Of a stretch of 42,666 bases of DNA, positions 37,682 to 42,666 are shown in pieces. The notes under the pieces were generated by a model. The model was not told where the DNA came from. It did no database searches and saw only the letters and a list, made by a program, of their open reading frames with translations. Source of the DNA: Candidatus Aenigmatarchaeota archaeon (GTDB lineage: Archaea; Aenigmatarchaeota; Aenigmatarchaeia; GW2011-AR5; JAGGXF01); NCBI GenBank assembly GCA_021163205.1, contig JAGGXF010000006.1:1-42666 (forward strand), in the 5' to 3' direction. Each line of letters opens with the position of its first letter. Position 1 is the stretch's first letter. A program made the position numbers and the translations under genes.

Positions 37682-37855
37682 CTACTTTTCAAGTTTCAAA
37701 GCCCCAACAGGACAAAGCCTCACACAAAGTTCACATCCTATGCAACTATTTTTGTCCCATTCTGGGTGCTTTTTGAGTTCCAGCGCCTGTTTCGGACAAA
37801 CGCTAACGCAGCCACCACAAGACAGACACTTGTTTTTATCAATGATCAGTTGCAC
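37682..37855 (-). CDS. 2[4Fe-4S] ferredoxin, GTG start
   Basis: MQLIIDKNKCLSCGGCVSVCPKQALELKKHPEWDKNSCIGCELCVRLCPVGALKLEK*; two CxxCxxCxxxCP motifs; absent from the ORF track. Confidence 0.88.
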   Translation of the reverse strand: MQLIIDKNKCLSCGGCVSVCPKQALELKKHPEWDKNSCIGCELCVRLCPVGALKLEK

Positions 37856-37895
37856 AAAATCACCAATTTAAAAATATTTGCCTAGAATTTAAAAT

Positions 37896-38540
37896 ATGAC
37901 ACAAAATCTTAAAAAGCTTCACCAGGCCGCCGAAGCAGTAATATATCTAGATAAAAAAAATAAGAAAATTATAAAAGAACGCATAAAGAAAGGCTATCGT
38001 ATAAGAGAAATAGACGAGAGGCTTCGGGGATCAAGAACGCGGCTCGAATCACGACTCATTCGTCAGGCCGCCGAAGTCGGTGTCAAAACGCCGAGAATAA
38101 TCAACGTGAAAAAATATACAATAGAAATGGAGTATATAGATGGGGAACAGGTCAAAAATGTGCTATCTAAGCAATCTAGCCGAAAAGATATCTATAAAGA
38201 CATCTGCTCTAAAATTGGGGAAGCTATTGCAAAACTTCATGAAAACAATATAATACACGGTGACTTGACAACATCAAATATGATATTGAAAGAAGGTCAA
38301 ATCTATTTCATAGATTTCGGGCTCGGATTTCATAGCGCGCGCGTCGAGGATAAGGCAACTGATTTGCATCTTCTTCGTCAGGCATTTGAGTCGACGCATT
38401 TTAACATCATCAAAAAAGCATGGCCCATTATTCTTGAGGCGTACCAAAAGAATTATCCTGCTGCTAGCTCTGTCTTAAAGCGAATCGAAAAGATACAAAG
38501 TCGGGGGAGATATCGGAAAAGAAGACAGACGGATAAATGA
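37896..38540 (+). CDS. bud32: Bud32 (KEOPS) kinase, stand-alone
   Basis: AAEAVIYLDKKNKKIIKERIKKGYRIREIDERLRGSRTRLESRLI, IIHGDLTTSNMI, IYFIDFGLGF, EDKATDLHLLRQAF. Confidence 0.92.
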   Translation: MTQNLKKLHQAAEAVIYLDKKNKKIIKERIKKGYRIREIDERLRGSRTRLESRLIRQAAEVGVKTPRIINVKKYTIEMEYIDGEQVKNVLSKQSSRKDIYKDICSKIGEAIAKLHENNIIHGDLTTSNMILKEGQIYFIDFGLGFHSARVEDKATDLHLLRQAFESTHFNIIKKAWPIILEAYQKNYPAASSVLKRIEKIQSRGRYRKRRQTDK

Positions 38541-38624
38541 AATAGAAGCGATAATGAATTTTAAGTTTTTGTCTAACTCATAACAATTGGCGCACATATC
38601 AGATGGTGACCGAAACGAGACAAA

Positions 38625-39026
38625 TCAATAAAACCGCAACAAAATCCTGTAACTAATGAAATATATGACCAACATAAAGCATACAAGATAACTCACAAAT
38701 ATGGAATAAGGCATTGTTATTGTCTTTATTCCGTCAATGATCATGATAACAAATGCCAAAGCGATGAAAGACAAAAACGTTATCCTCAACGCCTTTGTTG
38801 CAACAAATTCCATTCTTTCGTCGGTTTCTCTCTTTAACTTTTTTCCAAGGGTGAGCCTTGCCGCAACCATTATTAGCTCTACAAACCCGGCATATATAAG
38901 CCAGTTGCCCAGAGAACTAAACACGGGGAAGTTAACTCCAATGTTGAAATGGTTAAGTGTTATGCCAGCTATAAAAAAACACATTGTAGATATCCCCATA
39001 ATTTTGGTTTTAGTTTTTTCTTTCAT
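38625..39026 (-). CDS. DUF2178-like membrane protein
   Basis: About 4 TM segments with RETDERMEFVATKA; adjacent to an XRE regulator. Confidence 0.6.
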   Translation of the reverse strand: MKEKTKTKIMGISTMCFFIAGITLNHFNIGVNFPVFSSLGNWLIYAGFVELIMVAARLTLGKKLKRETDERMEFVATKALRITFLSFIALAFVIMIIDGIKTITMPYSIFVSYLVCFMLVIYFISYRILLRFY

Positions 39027-39050
39027 TTCTCTACCTCCATCTATTATCGC

Positions 39051-39257
39051 TCATGTTTTGAATATATCCTCCACTCGGCATTTGAAGATTTTGGCAAATT
39101 TCAATGCCAATGGCAAAGAAGGAACATATCTGTTGTTCTCTATGGAAATTATTGTTTGTCTCGTTACCCCCACTCTCTCAGCTAACTTTTCTTGGGTCAT
39201 TCCACGCCTCTCTCGAAACTTTTTAAGCCTGTTAATCTTCAGCTTCATCTTCATCAT
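39051..39257 (-). CDS. XRE-family HTH regulator
   Basis: KFRERRGMTQEKLAERVGVTRQTIISIENNRYVPSLPLALKFAKIFKCRVEDIF. Confidence 0.9.
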   Translation of the reverse strand: MMKMKLKINRLKKFRERRGMTQEKLAERVGVTRQTIISIENNRYVPSLPLALKFAKIFKCRVEDIFKT

Positions 39258-39289
39258 GTAAAGTTTATTTTACGTATAGTATACTTTAC
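39258..39289. promoter_or_regulatory. Inverted repeat GTAAAGT...ACTTTAC upstream of the XRE regulator, candidate autoregulatory operator
   Basis: Arms at 39258-39264 (abutting the start codon) and 39283-39289. Confidence 0.45.
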
Positions 39290-39392
39290 TAAGAAAAAAT
39301 ATATAAAGCTTTCTATTTTTTGTTTGTGGCTAACAGCTTTTGGACGCGCTGGAGAAACCTTTAAAAGCCTTTTTTATCTAATAATTCTACTA

Positions 39393-39457
39393 GCTTAGTG
39401 GCTTAACTAAGCCCTGATAGCTTACCAATGCCGGGATGCAGGATTGGTGGTTAAGCT
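39393..39457 (+). promoter_or_regulatory. Two adjacent hairpins in the S15 leader
   Basis: gcttagt-ggctta-actaagc (39393-39412), then agctta/taagct with internal ccaat/attgg (39419-39457); TATA-like ctttaaaag upstream. Confidence 0.5.
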
Positions 39458-39485
39458 GATTCTGTATCTTGTTGCTGGTGATTGA

Positions 39486-39935
39486 ATGGCAAGGATGTAT
39501 TCAAGAAAGCGAGGAAAATCCGGCTCAAAAAAACCAAAAAAGAAGAAGCACGATTGGGTTATGTATAGCAAGGAAGAAATAGAAAAACTTATAATCAAAT
39601 TAGCAAAGGAAGGGTATCAATCAAGCCAAATAGGTATGATTTTAAGGGACCAATACGGAATACCGGATGTTAGGGAGTTCGGATTGAGAATAACAAAGGT
39701 TATGAAAAGACACAATCTTTTAAAGGAAATTCCTGAGGATATGTTTAACTTGATGAAGAAAGCAATAGCGCTCAGAAGACATCTCGAGACAAACAAAAAA
39801 GATGGAATCTCGAAGCGTGGCCTTATACTAACCGAGTCAAAAATCAGAAGACTTGGTAAGTATTACGTAAGAAAAGGCAGACTTCCAAAGGACTGGAAAT
39901 ATAGCCCAGAGAAAGCGAAATTGCTGGTTAAGTGA
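39486..39935 (+). CDS. rps15: Ribosomal protein S15 (archaeal)
   Basis: [67 protein letters not shown]. Confidence 0.95.
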   Translation: MARMYSRKRGKSGSKKPKKKKHDWVMYSKEEIEKLIIKLAKEGYQSSQIGMILRDQYGIPDVREFGLRITKVMKRHNLLKEIPEDMFNLMKKAIALRRHLETNKKDGISKRGLILTESKIRRLGKYYVRKGRLPKDWKYSPEKAKLLVK

Positions 39936-39971
39936 TGACGTATTGAATCAAATGTTTAGTGGTGTATTCGC

Positions 39972-40655
39972 ATGGCTGTTAAGAAAGATTGGTATGAAAT
40001 CATTGCGCCAAAATTCCTAGGCAACCATGTCGTTGGGGAAACACTTACAGGAAATCCGAAGACGCTTAAAGGCAGAACAGTAGAAGTTAGTATGATGGAT
40101 ATAAATAACGATTTCTCCAAATTTTATATTAAATTAAAATTACAAGTTACTGAAGTAGACGGAAAGAAGCTTTATACAAGATTTATCGGCCATGATATTC
40201 TTAAGGAGAAAATTTACCGGATGGTTCTCAGGAGGAGAAGAAGAGTCGACAGCATAGATCTGGTGAGGACGAAAGATGGAAAGACGATAAGAATTAAGAC
40301 CATTACAATAATTCTAAGACGAACAAAAACCTCTATCAAAGAGGCGGTAAGAAAGAAGATCAGTGAAATGATAAGAGACGTTGCAGAAAAGAACACCATG
40401 GAAGAACTAGTCAAAAGTATTCTTTCCGGGAGCCTACAAAAGTCTATACGAGATCAGCTCAAAAAGATATATCCTGTCGGAGAAGTTGAAATAAGAAAAT
40501 CTGAAATCATAGAGAACGTAAAAAATAGACATAAGAAACTAACGGAATCGAACCATTTGACTAAGTCAGAAAAAGGCAAAGAAGAAGTGGAAATATCTTC
40601 GCAAACAAAAAGTTCGCAGACAACTGAAAACAAAGCGGAAAGTAAAACAAGATAA
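39972..40655 (+). CDS. rps3ae: Ribosomal protein S3Ae
   Basis: KKDWYEIIAPKFLGNHVVGETLTGNPKTLKGRTVEVSMMDINNDFSKFYIKLKLQV. Confidence 0.93.
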   Translation: MAVKKDWYEIIAPKFLGNHVVGETLTGNPKTLKGRTVEVSMMDINNDFSKFYIKLKLQVTEVDGKKLYTRFIGHDILKEKIYRMVLRRRRRVDSIDLVRTKDGKTIRIKTITIILRRTKTSIKEAVRKKISEMIRDVAEKNTMEELVKSILSGSLQKSIRDQLKKIYPVGEVEIRKSEIIENVKNRHKKLTESNHLTKSEKGKEEVEISSQTKSSQTTENKAESKTR

Positions 40656-40866
40656 AGTATAATTAGAAAGGAGCCAGAGAACACTTAAAATAACACCATA
40701 GCAGTATCCAACCATCACCGATTTTTTTGCTTTTTTACGCTCGAAGAAGACTTAAAATAAAAGCTATGTTATGAAGCTCTCTTATAATAAAACTAACAAG
40801 TTATTCTGAACAGAATTTACGTTAATAGAGAAAATCAAAAGGTTTAAATTGAGGTTGATGTGGTTT

Positions 40867-41076
40867 TTATCCCATTTCTTGCTTAGCATTCACGGCCGAC
40901 GATATCCAACAGAGACCTGCTGCCCAGATTAGTATGAATGCTATAAGCAACGCCAGGGTGTAACTTGTTGGTGTGGTTCCTTCTACCCATGCCACGTTGC
41001 CTGCTATCATACATCCTAGCAGCATGCAAACACTTCCAATAAACCATAGCCCATGTACATGAAAACTGAATTTCAT
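40867..41076 (-). CDS. Small two-TM membrane protein of unknown function
   Basis: LWFIGSVCMLLGCMIAGNVAWVEG..., YTLALLIAFILIWAAGLCWIS. Confidence 0.5.
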   Translation of the reverse strand: MKFSFHVHGLWFIGSVCMLLGCMIAGNVAWVEGTTPTSYTLALLIAFILIWAAGLCWISSAVNAKQEMG

Positions 41077-41171
41077 CTTATCACCGACTTATATTTAACC
41101 TTGAAAAGTTTTAAAGGTTTGAACCAGACATACAGAGAAATTATTTATACAGCTGCGGTAAAAGATTATTT

Positions 41172-42401
41172 GTGATTATTATGAATGAGCTTGTAGCAAA
41201 ATATTATTTTGAAGCCAATGGCGTTTCTGCTACTCAGGCAGTTAGGCAAATAATGGCAGAATCTTCTATAGGAACGTGGACAGAGCTACAAACGTTGGAT
41301 ACCAGGATGCAAAAACGCCTGGGACCAAGAGCTCTCAAATACTCAAAAACCACGGGAACCGTTGAAATTGCATATCCTATCGATTTGTTCGAACCGAGGA
41401 ACATTCCACAACTTCTTTCTGGCCTAGCCGGAAACATTTTCGGAATGAAAATAGTAAAGAATCTTAGGCTCCTCGACATAAAATTTCCCAAGAAATATGT
41501 AAAAAACTTTAAAGGTCCTAAGTTTGGTTTTCACGGAGTAAGAAAGATTTTAGGTATCAAAAAAAGACCTGTCCTCGGAACTATAATAAAACCAAAGGTT
41601 GGGCTGAGTCCAATAGAGTTTGCTAATGTTGCTTATAAGGCATATTCCGGCGGGCTGGATTTTGTGAAGGATGACGAGAATCTGACATCTCTAAGATTCT
41701 GCAAGTTCGAGGACCGTGTAATAAAAATGCTAGATGTCGTCGATAGAATAAAAGAAGAACAGGGGAGAAATGTTCTTTATGCCGCCAATGTAACGGCACC
41801 AACAAGGATTATGCTCAAGCGCGCTGATTTTGTCTATGCACACGGCGGACGATGTATAATGATAGACATACTTACGGCTGGTTTCTCTGCTTTACAAGAA
41901 CTGCGTTCACAGAATTATAAAATGGTTATACATGCACACCGAGCAGGTCACGCGTCGGTCACGCGAAACAAGAAGCATGGTATATCAATGTACCTCATCG
42001 CCAAACTTTCCAGACTTATTGGCGTAGACCAGCTCCACATAGGCACGGCTGTTGGAAAGATGGAGGGTCAGGTGAAAGAAGTTTTAGCTATAAAGGATAT
42101 TATACAAAAAGATCACGTGCGTGTGAAAGGTTATCTTTCACAAGACTGGTATAAAATATATCCTGTCTTTGCTGTTGCATCTGGAGGTCTTCATCCTCGC
42201 CTCGTTCCAGAGGTGATAAAAATCATGGGAAAAGACATAGTGATTCAGGCCGGTGGAGGAGTTCATGGACACCCAGGAGGGACAAAGGCAGGTGCCAAAG
42301 CTATGAAACAGGCTCTTGATGCAGCAATGGACGGCGTGCCTCTAAAAATTTATGCAAAAACCCACAAAGAACTTCGGGACGCCTTGAGGAGATGGCCATG
42401 A
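41172..42401 (+). CDS. rbcL: RuBisCO large subunit, type III-like
   Basis: ESSIGTWTELQT, GTIIKPKVGLSP, GLDFVKDDE, HAHRAGHA, HIGTAVGKMEG, VASGGLHP, GGGVHGHPGGTKAGAKA. Confidence 0.93.
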   Translation: MIIMNELVAKYYFEANGVSATQAVRQIMAESSIGTWTELQTLDTRMQKRLGPRALKYSKTTGTVEIAYPIDLFEPRNIPQLLSGLAGNIFGMKIVKNLRLLDIKFPKKYVKNFKGPKFGFHGVRKILGIKKRPVLGTIIKPKVGLSPIEFANVAYKAYSGGLDFVKDDENLTSLRFCKFEDRVIKMLDVVDRIKEEQGRNVLYAANVTAPTRIMLKRADFVYAHGGRCIMIDILTAGFSALQELRSQNYKMVIHAHRAGHASVTRNKKHGISMYLIAKLSRLIGVDQLHIGTAVGKMEGQVKEVLAIKDIIQKDHVRVKGYLSQDWYKIYPVFAVASGGLHPRLVPEVIKIMGKDIVIQAGGGVHGHPGGTKAGAKAMKQALDAAMDGVPLKIYAKTHKELRDALRRWP

Positions 42402-42666
42402 AAAAGCAAGAGCCAATAGAGATAAAATTGGTAGTTAAGAATACAAGTCTCGATGCCCAGGAAAAAACTATCGTTATACTCAATCAGGAAGACCTAGCTG
42501 CGCTTGGAGTATTTCCGATGAATAGGGTCATAGTTAAGAAGGGTGCGTATGATATAACATGTATTGTTAATAGCAGTAAGGAGTTTGTTAAAAGAGGGGA
42601 AATAATTTTATATAGAGAGGTTGCGAAAGAGTTGAGAGCAAATCCCGGAGACAGGGTGCTGGTTAC
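42398..42666 (+). CDS. AMP phosphorylase, N-terminal part (truncated by window end)
   Basis: MKKQEPIEIKLVVKNTSLDAQEKTIVILNQEDLAALGVFPMNRVIVKKGAYDITCIVNSSKEFVKRGEIILYREVAKELRANPGDRVLV; 4-nt overlap with rbcL. Confidence 0.75.
   Translation, partial: MKKQEPIEIKLVVKNTSLDAQEKTIVILNQEDLAALGVFPMNRVIVKKGAYDITCIVNSSKEFVKRGEIILYREVAKELRANPGDRVLV

Noticed and set aside
40802-40822. Small palindrome ATTCTG-AA-CAGAAT downstream of S3Ae
   Set aside because: Short (6-bp arms) in AT-rich DNA, with no adjacent promoter or gene start to give it context; may be chance
1-42666. CRISPR arrays, transposons or integrated elements
   Set aside because: No regularly spaced direct repeats, no transposase or integrase motifs, and no target-site duplications were recognised

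Overview
This is an archaeal chromosomal window: MBF1, S17e, S3Ae, Nop5/fibrillarin, Bud32, archaeal lipid genes, and tRNA introns with bulge-helix-bulge-like junctions. Gene content looks like a DPANN-type archaeon, but that assignment is inference. The window is mostly a dense housekeeping region, with one accessory-looking surface-protein locus at about 19.6-26.2 kb. The main points are: (1) a nearly contiguous archaeal mevalonate branch, with mevalonate kinase, UbiD-type decarboxylase, both aconitase-X subunits, isopentenyl phosphate kinase, UbiX and IDI-2; (2) a minus-strand tRNA-Val(CAC) that folds only if three introns are removed; (3) a tRNA-Arg(CCU) with an 85-nt intron; (4) a duplicated two-gene surface module, each copy being a secreted Asn/Thr-rich protein plus a membrane-anchored coiled-coil partner, preceded by a 14-bp inverted repeat that includes the first start codon; (5) a stand-alone ThrRS editing domain with substituted motif residues, next to iscS-iscU; (6) an SMC-ScpA-ScpB set with a short SMC (817 aa); (7) a type III-like RuBisCO overlapping the start of an AMP phosphorylase gene at the window edge. 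Small genes missing from the ORF track were found by direct reading: a 2[4Fe-4S] ferredoxin, a 40-aa TFB-like zinc ribbon, the partial AMP phosphorylase, and a decayed EamA transporter. No CRISPR array, rRNA, transposase or integrase was seen. All family calls come from motif recognition without database searches.
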